This document shows positions 1-8,151 of a stretch of DNA of 17,177 nucleotides, piece by piece (the first letter of the stretch is position 1; each line of letters opens with the position of its first letter). The DNA lies in the NCBI GenBank assembly GCA_002501885.1, contig DAON01000034.1:1-17177 (forward strand), in the 5' to 3' direction. This DNA is from Euryarchaeota archaeon UBA220. GTDB lineage: Archaea > Thermoplasmatota > Poseidoniia > Poseidoniales > Thalassarchaeaceae. Under the pieces are notes generated by a model. That model had not been told where the DNA came from, ran no database searches, and worked only from the letters and a program-made list of their open reading frames with translations. The position numbers and the translations under genes were made by a program.

Positions 1-734
1 GATGCCTTTCCTTGGTATACATCAAGTACGGTGTGAGAAAGGTTGCAAGCGCTAACGATTATCTTCGCACCCTCATGTTTAGCCTCTGAAAGAACTGCAG
101 CTGCCTGACGCAGAACAGTAGGCTCTTCCGAAAATAATCCGGGTACACCAACACTCTGGGTTCGAGACTCCCAGCTTACAGGTCTGCCACCTATAGCATC
201 GATTACCTGCTCGAGATATGCCGGGTCATGAACATCATCTCCTCCACAAGCGCCCTCTTGCTGGATATTGGGGCCATAGAAGCCGGCAGTATCCAAATCG
301 AATGGATTGAGTACGGCGGATTCTAGTTTGTCTAGGCCGATTTCATCCACTATTACATGCAATAGGTGGTGGACATTTGTATCTCCATTGAATCGTCGTC
401 CGCAGGTTCTCTCAAGAACATCATTGATCTCACCCAATAGGTTAGGATTTGACTTGAGAGTATGGAGGTCTTCATACAGATTACCTGCAGTAGCCGCGCA
501 GGGAGTAATGATATCCAGGCCCATTTCTTCGGCCATAGAGAAGGTTCTGGCATTGAGCGTCAATTGCAGTCTTCTACTAGCCTGCCTGATGATTCCTGCA
601 CCGCAACTAGTTGCACCCAGTAAAGGAACCAATTCGATTCCAAGTGACTTAGCTGCTGGCTCCATGGTCTGAGAAACCTCAGTGGCACTGCTATGAGCAA
701 CATTTCCTGGGTGGTAAGCATACTTCAGAGGCAT
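1..734 (-). CDS. HdrB/SdhE-like CCG-domain protein lacking most cluster cysteines (partial, C-terminus beyond left edge)
   Basis: The visible 244 residues begin at an ATG that overlaps the stop codon of the upstream gene by one base (TGATG), so translation is probably coupled. The fold is the heterodisulfide reductase B / SdhE type, with two CCG repeats in order. Repeat 1 has PGN at residues 9-11, TSCG at 42-45 and TPCAAT at 77-82. Repeat 2 has FYGP at 152-155, TQSVG at 192-196 and SACNLS at 228-233. In the family these motifs read PGC, CCG and CxxC in each repeat, giving ten cysteines that hold two non-cubane [4Fe-4S] clusters. Here only C44, C79 and C230 remain at such sites; C111 and C163 lie elsewhere. 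The framework between motifs, such as DPAYLEQVIDAIGG, is well kept, so this is not random decay. Known homologues pair with an SdhB- or HdrC-like iron-sulfur subunit, and the upstream gene encodes one. A membrane-peripheral subunit role is inferred; catalysis by clusters looks unlikely. About 45 residues should be missing at the left edge. Confidence 0.85.
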   Translation of the reverse strand, partial: MPLKYAYHPGNVAHSSATEVSQTMEPAAKSLGIELVPLLGATSCGAGIIRQASRRLQLTLNARTFSMAEEMGLDIITPCAATAGNLYEDLHTLKSNPNLLGEINDVLERTCGRRFNGDTNVHHLLHVIVDEIGLDKLESAVLNPFDLDTAGFYGPNIQQEGACGGDDVHDPAYLEQVIDAIGGRPVSWESRTQSVGVPGLFSEEPTVLRQAAAVLSEAKHEGAKIIVSACNLSHTVLDVYQGKA

Positions 735-2701
735 CAGAATCTACCATCCACTTCGTTGAATATTGCAACCACCTCGTGGTGATTATCTACTGAGGAGTTG
801 AATTGCTTTGGCATCTTACCGATTCCAGCAGGAGGGGCGACCATTCCCAGCATTCCATTGAACATATTGCCGCCGGTTCTAGTGAATCCTAGGACCATTC
901 TGGCAGTAACGCCTGAGAATAGATTCCCAAATAGCCCCAACGGGCCCAAAACCTGCCTGTAGAGTACAGTATCATTGACCATACCACTACTCTTGACTGA
1001 CCAACTATACCACCACACATGCTTGCCGTGGCGGCCGTTGAACGCATCCCTCCCTAGAGTTGCTGTGCGGGCATCAAGCAGGGCATCAGAAATGATTCTA
1101 GAAGATGCGTTCTGCCTCCGGATTGAAGCTAAATCAGTCTCAGCCTTGATTCCACTTGGTGAATCAATAATTTCCTGCATTGCAGAAATACTTCTGGCTG
1201 AGGATCGGGGATCATTCATCCTTGCCCATGTCCTAGCCAACACTGCCGGCCCCATGTACTCATCAGAGTGAGGAGTCGCATCCGAAGAAGAGTGCAATAG
1301 AGGGGCGCTACAGAAATCAGTAATCGAATGCAGATGATTAGCTACACTAGGTTCCATAGTTCCAATCACTCCTTGGGATGTATTCGCCCCCGCCCTAGTG
1401 GCGGCAATCATCCATGGCTCGGACGATTCTCTTGATCTTTCTAGAGGCCATAAGTCGACGACTAGGTCGCGAATCACATCGAATGCTGGTATCGGTTCAA
1501 TTCGTAATTGCAACGAGTCTCCTCTTTGCGATGCGGCAGAGTCGATTCTGACACTCCCTGGCAGAATCAACCTTCCATTGACAGAAATCGCAGTGGTTGG
1601 GTCATCATCTTGTCCGTCTCTGAAGGTAAGACTTCCGTCATGAGTGTTCTTGAGTGCTCTCAGAGCACCCATTACTGAGATATTTCCCGGAAGTGCGCAG
1701 ACCCAAGTGTCTCTGCCCGTTGTGGCGCTTTCTGGGTCGTAACGGAAAATTGAGATTTCAACTTGCATGGTCTCCGATTCAAGACTTGGTACGGTGAAGC
1801 CATCCTCTCCTGATGCGACTGCAGTCGTACCTCCAACATGGTCCTTGATCGCCTCAACTTGATCCTCATGGAATGTCCCATTGCCATCCACTGCTGCCAA
1901 AGCTGCTAGGGCTTCAACGGCCCAAGTCTCGGCCATGGCGTCATAGTCTACATCGCAGTCGACTCTGTCTACGAGTCTAGTGGCTCCCAGTTGTTCCAAT
2001 CTGCGATCCCAATCTTTACCGGACTCGCAGAAGAATTCGTAACTCGTGTCTCCTAGGGCTAGAACCGAGAAGAAAGTACCATCGAGTTTCGGAGCGGAGT
2101 CGGAACTCGCCTGTTGCCATAGTTCCTCAGCGTTATCCGGCATATCTCCCTCGCCCCAAGTCGAGCAGATGATTAGCACTCTTTTCATACTGGACATCGA
2201 GGACAAATCAAAACCATCCATATCGTGAACTGTGGCATCCATACCGTAGTCAACTGCTCTCTTGGCATACTTTGCAGCCAACTCCTCAGAATTTCCTGAC
2301 TGAGAACCAAATAGTATGTTTAGAGTCCTATCTCCAACTGAAAGTAGACCTTCGAGACCCTCGCCGGTATCTGCCGAATCCTCTACTATCGCCTCGGCGA
2401 CTGGTTCAACCGCCTCAGCCACTTCTGGTTCAGGAACAGCATCGCCCTCGGCCTCCTCCACGAGTATGATGACATCTACCGGGCAGCCATCTGCTGCGTC
2501 CATGATATCATCTGCCAGGGTATTGACCACATCGGGCTTGAGCCCGGATTTCTCGGTGTTTCTGTCATAGCCTCCGTCCAGCCTTGCATCCGGCTTTATG
2601 AAACAAGTGTCATCAGTCACTTCGAAGACATCGGGGGCTGCTTCTTCACAAGCATCGCAAGTGATGCACCCCTCTTCGATGTAGACGCTAAAGATGGACA
2701 T
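734..2701 (-). CDS. Ferredoxin-flavodoxin fusion to a cysteine-less SdhB-like domain
   Basis: This 655-residue protein has four parts. Residues 1-84 are a single-cluster [4Fe-4S] ferredoxin with ligands C12, C15, C18 and C73 (GCITCDAC and DGCPVDVI). Residues 85-124 are an acidic Pro/Glu/Ala linker. Residues 127-270 are an FMN flavodoxin of the sulfite-reductase CysJ type, with phosphate loop GSQSGNS at 132-138, STWGEG at 180-185 and LGDTSYEFFCESGKDWDRRL at 216-235. Residues 312 to about 540 resemble the succinate dehydrogenase/fumarate reductase iron-sulfur subunit (VEISIFRYDP, DGSLTF, VNGR, IEPIP, RDLVVDLWPL, YMGPAVLARTWA). In that domain the [2Fe-2S] loop 361-383 has no cysteine, the first CxxCxxC region keeps only C464, and the last cluster motif near 545-560 has none. 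The C-terminal 100 residues are rich in Gly/Met/Phe and could touch a membrane. The start is an ATG with GAGG six bases upstream. The gene lies after thermosome and is coupled to the HdrB-like gene. Electron transfer through the ferredoxin and FMN is expected; its acceptor is unknown. Confidence 0.88.
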   Translation of the reverse strand: MSIFSVYIEEGCITCDACEEAAPDVFEVTDDTCFIKPDARLDGGYDRNTEKSGLKPDVVNTLADDIMDAADGCPVDVIILVEEAEGDAVPEPEVAEAVEPVAEAIVEDSADTGEGLEGLLSVGDRTLNILFGSQSGNSEELAAKYAKRAVDYGMDATVHDMDGFDLSSMSSMKRVLIICSTWGEGDMPDNAEELWQQASSDSAPKLDGTFFSVLALGDTSYEFFCESGKDWDRRLEQLGATRLVDRVDCDVDYDAMAETWAVEALAALAAVDGNGTFHEDQVEAIKDHVGGTTAVASGEDGFTVPSLESETMQVEISIFRYDPESATTGRDTWVCALPGNISVMGALRALKNTHDGSLTFRDGQDDDPTTAISVNGRLILPGSVRIDSAASQRGDSLQLRIEPIPAFDVIRDLVVDLWPLERSRESSEPWMIAATRAGANTSQGVIGTMEPSVANHLHSITDFCSAPLLHSSSDATPHSDEYMGPAVLARTWARMNDPRSSARSISAMQEIIDSPSGIKAETDLASIRRQNASSRIISDALLDARTATLGRDAFNGRHGKHVWWYSWSVKSSGMVNDTVLYRQVLGPLGLFGNLFSGVTARMVLGFTRTGGNMFNGMLGMVAPPAGIGKMPKQFNSSVDNHHEVVAIFNEVDGRF

Positions 2702-2770
2702 TTGAATCCTCTAGCCTATCGGCATGCAGGGCACTCAGACGCGATTATTGAATCTAGTGCAAGAGAGGTC

Positions 2771-2787
2771 TACGGCCGTAGGCCGTA
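2771..2787. repeat. Short perfect hairpin between thermosome and fusion gene
   Basis: The sequence TACGGCC-GTA-GGCCGTA forms a seven-base-pair stem with a three-base loop; the 12-base palindrome CTACGGCCGTAG overlaps it. It sits 7 bases past the thermosome stop codon in the 92-base spacer before the downstream minus-strand gene. It could end or stabilise the thermosome transcript, but no T-run follows it on either strand, so a terminator role is only a guess. Confidence 0.4.
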
Positions 2788-2793
2788 TTAGAC

Positions 2794-4407
2794 TCACATC
2801 CCCATGCCGTCGAACTCGCCACCCTCTGGCATAGCAGGGCTTGCTCGGCTAGAGATAACATCATCAATCCTCAGAATCATTGTAGCTGTCTCAGAGGCAC
2901 TTTGGATGGCTTGCTCGACTACTCTGCTAGGCTCGTAGACTCTGCTCTCGCTCATATCTACAACACCGCCCTCATACACATTTACTCCGAAGTGAGAGTT
3001 ACCCTCAGAGTGGGCTTTTCTCAAATCGATGATTGTGTTCACGGGGTCGAGTCCAGCATTCTCGGCTAGAGTTCTAGGTATTACCTCAAGAGCTCCTGAA
3101 AAAGCCTCTATTGCCATCTGCTCACGGCCTCCAATTCCCTCGGCGTAGGAGCGTAAATCTCTGCTGATAGCGGCCAGAACTGAGCCGCCTCCAGTAAGCA
3201 CCTCGCCGTCCTCATGGGCGACTGCGACGACTCCAACCGAATCATCGAAAGCGCGACGGATTTCATCGACAACATGCTCAGTGCCGCCACGCAGTAGTAC
3301 CGAGACACTCTTGGCATCGGGGCAACCGGTAACGAAGACCATGTCGGACTCGCCAATCTTCTTCTCTTCAACCTTGGAAGCATTACCTAGGTCCTCGGAA
3401 GATAGATCATCTATGTTGGTAACTATACGTCCACCAGTAGCCTTAGACAGGGCCTCCATGTCGCTCTTCTTGGCCCTGCGGATTGCAAATAATCCTGACT
3501 TAGCCATGTAATGCTGAGCCATGTCGTCGATTCCTTTCTGGCAGATGACAACATCTGCTCCAGCCGACTGAATCTTCTCTACTAGAGACTTCAGGTACTG
3601 CTCCTCCTCATCGAGGAATTGAGATAGCATGTTCGGGTCAGTAATCTGAATCTTGGCATCTACCTCGGTCTTCTTGACCTCGATTGCCGAGTTAATTAGT
3701 GCAATCTTCGCATCCGAAACACTGCGAGGCATGCCGCTGTGAACTCTTTCCTTGTCTAGTATGATACCGTCCACAAGTGTGCTGTCCTTAATCGAACCAC
3801 CCTGCTTCTTCTGTACCTTGATATCATCTATGTCAACGACTGTTTCTCCGTCTACATCTTGAGCGACTGCTAGAACTGCTCGAACGGAGATATCTGCTAG
3901 GAACTCCTTGACTGCTCCAGCGCTCTTTCCGGTCAAGGCAGTCTTCGCGACCTCTTCCAGCATCTCTTTGTCAACTCCAATTGAATGGGCGTCAATCAAT
4001 TCTGAAGCCTTGTCAGATGCGAGTCTGAAACCTTCGCAAATTACAGTAGGATGTACATTCTGTTCGACTAGATCTTCGCTGCGCTTCAGTAGTTCGCCTG
4101 CGATCACAACAGCACTAGTAGTACCGTCAAAGCAGTGCTGCTCCTGAGTCTTGGCTATCTCGATAATCATCTTGGCTGCAGGGTGTTCAATGTCCATCTC
4201 TTTGAGGATGGTCGCACCATCATTGGTGATGACAACATCTCCCATCCCATCGACCAGCATCTTGTCCATGCCCTTGGGACCCAATGTAGAACGCACAGAG
4301 TCGGCTACGGCCTTTGCTGCAGCAATGTTGTTACTCTGGGCAGACTTTCCACTCGTTCTCTCTGTTCCTTCCTTCAGAATGAATATTGGCTGTTGACCGT
4401 TGTACAT
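2794..4407 (-). CDS. ths: Thermosome subunit (group II chaperonin)
   Basis: A 537-residue group II chaperonin subunit, an ATP-driven cytoplasmic folding ring without a separate lid protein. It shows the equatorial motifs TLGPKGMDKMLVD (41-53) and NDGATIL (62-68), and the nucleotide-binding DGTTSAVVIAGELL with the key Asp at 94. The apical domain includes the helical protrusion region (LSQFLDEEEQYLKSL), and the C-terminal equatorial half contains REQMAIEAF, IPRTLAENAGLDP and MILRIDDVI. The tail ends in a short GGEFDGMGM rather than a long GGM repeat. Two usual motifs differ: the family's VGDGTT reads CFDGTT here, with the Asp kept, and the GGGAPE-type motif reads GGGSVL (about residues 398-403). 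The length is normal, at about 540 residues. A possible promoter CCTTATGA lies about 40 bases before the ATG, and GGAG lies 11 bases before it. The family assignment is secure. Confidence 0.97.
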   Translation of the reverse strand: MYNGQQPIFILKEGTERTSGKSAQSNNIAAAKAVADSVRSTLGPKGMDKMLVDGMGDVVITNDGATILKEMDIEHPAAKMIIEIAKTQEQHCFDGTTSAVVIAGELLKRSEDLVEQNVHPTVICEGFRLASDKASELIDAHSIGVDKEMLEEVAKTALTGKSAGAVKEFLADISVRAVLAVAQDVDGETVVDIDDIKVQKKQGGSIKDSTLVDGIILDKERVHSGMPRSVSDAKIALINSAIEVKKTEVDAKIQITDPNMLSQFLDEEEQYLKSLVEKIQSAGADVVICQKGIDDMAQHYMAKSGLFAIRRAKKSDMEALSKATGGRIVTNIDDLSSEDLGNASKVEEKKIGESDMVFVTGCPDAKSVSVLLRGGTEHVVDEIRRAFDDSVGVVAVAHEDGEVLTGGGSVLAAISRDLRSYAEGIGGREQMAIEAFSGALEVIPRTLAENAGLDPVNTIIDLRKAHSEGNSHFGVNVYEGGVVDMSESRVYEPSRVVEQAIQSASETATMILRIDDVISSRASPAMPEGGEFDGMGM

Positions 4408-4485
4408 AGGAAATCACGCTCCGGAATTCGGCGACCCAAGGGGGGGTCATAAGGCCTCGCACATGATATGAGAGGGGTTTGGGTG

Positions 4486-7400
4486 TCAATCTCGGTTCTG
4501 TTGGTCAAGCCATCTCTGACCGTAGTGAATCCACTGGTCTACTGTCCAGCCCTCTGGCAAACCGTCGTCCGGAATAGGAGGGACTCCTGGTGGTAGCTCA
4601 GACTCGGAGTTCTCTTCTGGCTCAGGTTCTAGCTCTGGTTCTAGCTCAGGCTCAGGCATAGGAGGAGGTGGCATCTCGGGCTCAGGCATAGGAGGAGCTG
4701 GCATCTCGGGAGGCTGCTCAAAGATCTCTTTCGCCCCTCCGTACATGGAGTTCGCGACCTCATCATCAGATGGTAGCGACGGTGCCTGAGGGATACCCGA
4801 GGAATCGTCCCAACCACTGCCGTCCACAGTCATCTCGTAGTCAGCCAAAGTTGAGACTTCTTCCATTGGTGCAGAGGCGCTGGCAAATATTCGTACAGAG
4901 GCTACAATTACTGCAATTACGATACCTACTCCAAGTAAGAGGAAGAGGATATTGCCAGCCCACCAAGCAGTTTCTTCCACATCGGGCCCTGTCTCATCGG
5001 GAACAGGTTTGACCAGTTTCAATGAACCTGCCATTGATACCTTGTCTCTGTCCCCATCAACTTCGAGAACTAAATCAAAAGACATTTCATTTTCCATCAG
5101 GTTTTCCAAATTTTCATCCGAAACATCGAGCATTACGGTGATGACTCTAGACTGGTTTGCTAGTAGAACGAAGTCCCTGTCGCCGGCGTCAACTCTGGCG
5201 TCTATGATATTGAAGAACAACTCGGAATTACGATTTACATCTGCACTAAGCAATTGATCCTCTGGGAACAGATTGACCACTGTGAATAACAGAGCATAGT
5301 CATCTCCTCCCTCCGTAATGACCAATTCAGCAGGCGGCAGGATTTGGAAGTAACCTTGCGCTCCGACTTGGAATTCTGCGATACCGCTACCGCTGGCTAC
5401 CTCTCCTATTTTGTCTGCCTCTACACTAGAAGCAATGAGGGTAATATCTCGTTCCCCATTAGCCGAGTAGTCAAACGAATATCTGACCGTCAGATTCACA
5501 GAGGAACCGGGTGGAACATAGATAGTTCTGCCCTCTGTAAGTCCTGTGGCCTGGACATTTACATCTGAGTGGCTGGTTTCGAAACTGATGTAGAATGCGT
5601 CGTTGATATTTCCATTATTCCAAATCTCCCAATTGACAGTACGGGTATCCTCTCCTCCACGGAATACCTCATTGGTCAAATCGAGGTCTTCTACATCTAC
5701 TATATTGGTCTGAGGAACGGTGAGCCATATACTGACTGAAGATTGGTAGCCTGAATCATCCTGGCTGGAAGCTAGAATTACGATTTCATAGGTCTCTTTA
5801 GCTATCCCATAGGGCATCGGGAAGAGGAGCATTACGGTAGAGTCTCCTCCGAAGGGGTCGATACCGAGAGTTTGGTCGGCATTTAGAGAGACTCCTAGCT
5901 TCCAATCAGATAGGACCGAAAGATCGAATGCCTCCTCAGAGTTACCATTGTTCACCATTCTGATTTCTATCAGCCTCAGGATTCCATCGGCTGGAGCAGT
6001 TATGGTAATCTGCTCAGGCTCTATGATCAAATCGTGCAACACTGGAACTTCAATGTAAATCGTCCAGTCTGCAACGAAGTTAGCTGGAGCTCTCCCGCTA
6101 GCTAGTAGTGTAATTGGGTAAGTCCCAGGAGGAACCTCATCTGGAACGGTCACTCTTGCAGTCAGCTGGAACTCATCGGTGATATTCATTGGGAGACTGG
6201 TAATCAAATCTCCATTGGCATCATACCATTGCAAATTCTCAGCACCCCACCTATTGTCCCCAAATGTGGCCCCTAGGTTCCATGTGGCAATCTGATTACC
6301 TGTATTCTTCAGCGTCATTGCCACATCGCCAGAAGTTCCTGGATACAGCGTCGCCGCTGGATTAGCCAAGACATTTTGATCTAATGTCGCAGAGTATGCC
6401 GCAATAACTGAGACTGGTAACTCTAGATATTCCTTGGAGAGATTTGTTGTTCCGTCATTAACCCAAACAAACCAGTCCAACTCCTGTACGCTAGCGCCCT
6501 CTGGAATGCTGAGGTTGAACCATGTGTCCATCGTATCCAAAGCACCAATTACCTCGCTAACCACGTAGTTATCATGGTCGAACATGTTGTTCGAGTCTAT
6601 TCTTAGAGGGTACCCATTCATCCATGTCTTGTTGGAGACCTCGGTGTACAGTCTAAGTGTGATGTCGACATATCCGTTGTTCTTTATCTTGCAATATAGG
6701 GAAGGAGGAATTGGATCGTCAGGCACGGTCAGGTAAGCATTGGGAAGTGGATCGTTGCAGTCCAAATCCAAAGTGTACTCTGCAACCTTCTCGAAGCCAA
6801 ACATTAGGAAGTTGTCGAGATGGATTCCTTGGTTTGCAATTGAGCTGTTTGAGTCAAACTTGAATGCGAGAGTGTAGTCAGCGTTGTGATGAATTTCTGA
6901 CATATTCCACACTAACTGAGTCCACTCCCCCTCGTTGTTAGAAATATTATGCGCAGAGTAGTCGAAGTATTCCAAAGAACCTCCTGATTCAGTCTCTATT
7001 CTAATCTGATCTCCTGCTGCCATTTCTCCCCAAGCATGAGTAACAAGGTGCATCGATATGAAATCGAATGACCTGACTCGAATCTTGCAGAAGTTATTCC
7101 CGTACATACCAGAAACAGCTGAGTCGAGTGTGCCGTACTTCAGGCCATGGCCGGGATCGTCACAGTTGTCGAATGGGGTGAACCATCCCCACCAGAGTCT
7201 GTCGTGCCTATTGCTGGCATAGTCAGAACCGGGTCGAGATACGCGCCAGTGGAATTCTCCTTCGCTGCTTGAGCCGTTCTGCATTCTCCAATGCCCATAA
7301 TTATCAGGATCGGACGATAGTGAGCCCGAGGAGTCGTATCCTGCTCCGACCCAAGTAGGCTCATTTGCACTGAGCATGTTAGTACAGTCAATGACCTGGT

Positions 7401-7980
7401 CGCCGTCAACATCTCCGCAGAAACCATTCTCCATTTGGTCTCTCCAGACTGCTACGGGTACATGCCTATCGAGTTCGTTGTTTACCTCATTGTCATCGGC
7501 TAGTCCGCCATCAATCGTACCCTTCAGAATCATTCCGCCATACAAGTATCCAAAGTCATCAATGGCACTGTGTGCTGAGCTCGGAGTCCAATAGAATGTA
7601 TGCGGCGAGGATTGCTGACCGGATAATGTCATGTTGACATAATGCTCCTCGACTAGGAATCCGATTGGATGCCAGACCTGCATCCAGCCCTCCGCATATG
7701 CCGGTTGGCTAGAAGTACCTGCTTGAGTAAATGTCATGGTGACTGCAATCGATTGGCCACGGATTACATACTCCATATTTGTTGAATCGGGTTGCTCCCA
7801 TGTTTGGGCTTGAGCTAAGCTGTCGCCTAACACAATCGAGGTGACCTCGAAGTCAATCAGTGCCTTGGGAGTGGCAGCACGACTGTCATCATTGTTTGGA
7901 CCGAGGGAGTCGGTTGCCATCGGGGCGACTATCATTGCCAGCATTAGTGACACGAGAAGTAGAGGTTCAAGTCTGCGCAT
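4486..7980 (-). CDS. Large secreted, C-terminally anchored beta-rich surface protein (CARDB/NEW3-type repeats)
   Basis: This 1164-residue protein starts with a Sec-type signal peptide (MRRLEPLLLVSLMLAMIVAP, then small residues). The N-terminal third includes a calcium-loop-like GDVDGDQVIDC segment and a jelly-roll-like region with many Trp, Gly and Asp residues (about 180-390). From about residue 390 to 990 come several beta-sandwich repeats with the NxGN and PPG.Y pattern of CARDB/NEW3 adhesion-like domains (for example LKNTGNQIATWNL and MVNNGNSEEAFDLSV). One transmembrane helix follows at about 1003-1030 (WWAGNILFLLLGVGIVIAVI). The cytoplasmic tail of about 130 residues is acidic, contains PMPEPEMPP- and ELEPE-type repeats, and ends in GWTVDQWIHYGQRWL. 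Adhesion, substrate binding or envelope scaffolding is inferred from architecture only; no catalytic motif was seen. The ATG has a TATA-like CATACA about 27 bases upstream. The thermosome gene follows after 78 bases. Confidence 0.85.
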   Translation of the reverse strand: MRRLEPLLLVSLMLAMIVAPMATDSLGPNNDDSRAATPKALIDFEVTSIVLGDSLAQAQTWEQPDSTNMEYVIRGQSIAVTMTFTQAGTSSQPAYAEGWMQVWHPIGFLVEEHYVNMTLSGQQSSPHTFYWTPSSAHSAIDDFGYLYGGMILKGTIDGGLADDNEVNNELDRHVPVAVWRDQMENGFCGDVDGDQVIDCTNMLSANEPTWVGAGYDSSGSLSSDPDNYGHWRMQNGSSSEGEFHWRVSRPGSDYASNRHDRLWWGWFTPFDNCDDPGHGLKYGTLDSAVSGMYGNNFCKIRVRSFDFISMHLVTHAWGEMAAGDQIRIETESGGSLEYFDYSAHNISNNEGEWTQLVWNMSEIHHNADYTLAFKFDSNSSIANQGIHLDNFLMFGFEKVAEYTLDLDCNDPLPNAYLTVPDDPIPPSLYCKIKNNGYVDITLRLYTEVSNKTWMNGYPLRIDSNNMFDHDNYVVSEVIGALDTMDTWFNLSIPEGASVQELDWFVWVNDGTTNLSKEYLELPVSVIAAYSATLDQNVLANPAATLYPGTSGDVAMTLKNTGNQIATWNLGATFGDNRWGAENLQWYDANGDLITSLPMNITDEFQLTARVTVPDEVPPGTYPITLLASGRAPANFVADWTIYIEVPVLHDLIIEPEQITITAPADGILRLIEIRMVNNGNSEEAFDLSVLSDWKLGVSLNADQTLGIDPFGGDSTVMLLFPMPYGIAKETYEIVILASSQDDSGYQSSVSIWLTVPQTNIVDVEDLDLTNEVFRGGEDTRTVNWEIWNNGNINDAFYISFETSHSDVNVQATGLTEGRTIYVPPGSSVNLTVRYSFDYSANGERDITLIASSVEADKIGEVASGSGIAEFQVGAQGYFQILPPAELVITEGGDDYALLFTVVNLFPEDQLLSADVNRNSELFFNIIDARVDAGDRDFVLLANQSRVITVMLDVSDENLENLMENEMSFDLVLEVDGDRDKVSMAGSLKLVKPVPDETGPDVEETAWWAGNILFLLLGVGIVIAVIVASVRIFASASAPMEEVSTLADYEMTVDGSGWDDSSGIPQAPSLPSDDEVANSMYGGAKEIFEQPPEMPAPPMPEPEMPPPPMPEPELEPELEPEPEENSESELPPGVPPIPDDGLPEGWTVDQWIHYGQRWLDQQNRD
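4651..4710 (-). repeat. Two tandem 30-base repeats inside the surface protein tail
   Basis: Positions 4651-4680 and 4681-4710 are identical at 29 of 30 bases. They encode two copies of a ten-residue PEMPxPPMPE unit in the cytoplasmic tail. Just beside them, a 12-base near repeat (GGTTCTAGCTCN on the plus strand) encodes the ELEPE units. This is an in-frame length-variable coding repeat, not a mobile element. Confidence 0.85.
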
Positions 7981-8151
7981 GCTATACTCTTCGTCCCTTG
8001 AACCGTGTATGAAGGTTCTCTAACTGCGTTCGGCGCCCGTAGGGCGAATTCGGTGAGTCGTGCTTGGAATCCTAATCGGTCTTGTACCATCACTTACCGA
8101 TGAAGGGCTTATGTCGAGAATTATTTGCGGGGACTTGTGGATGCGGCCGAG
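7981..8151. promoter_or_regulatory. Divergent promoter region between the surface protein and the plus-strand membrane protein
   Basis: These 171 bases separate two divergently transcribed genes. On the minus strand a TATA-like CATACA lies near 8005-8010. On the plus strand an AATTATTT box at 8119-8126 is about 29 bases before the ATG at 8152, and a second candidate CTTATG sits at 8108-8113. A small CGCCC-GTA-GGGCG hairpin is at 8034-8046. No other gene is visible. The assignment rests on spacing and AT-richness only. Confidence 0.4.

Noticed and set aside
307..672. Plus-strand 121-residue frame
   Set aside because: It is the antisense shadow of the HdrB-like gene, which has clear family motifs on the minus strand and reaches the window edge.
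2272..2570. Plus-strand Pro/Ser-rich frames opposite the ferredoxin-flavodoxin gene
   Set aside because: Low-complexity shadows of the acidic Pro/Glu/Ala linker on the minus strand.
4651..4710. Tandem 30-base repeats as a CRISPR or mobile element
   Set aside because: There are only two adjacent copies without spacers, in frame within a coding Pro/Glu repeat.
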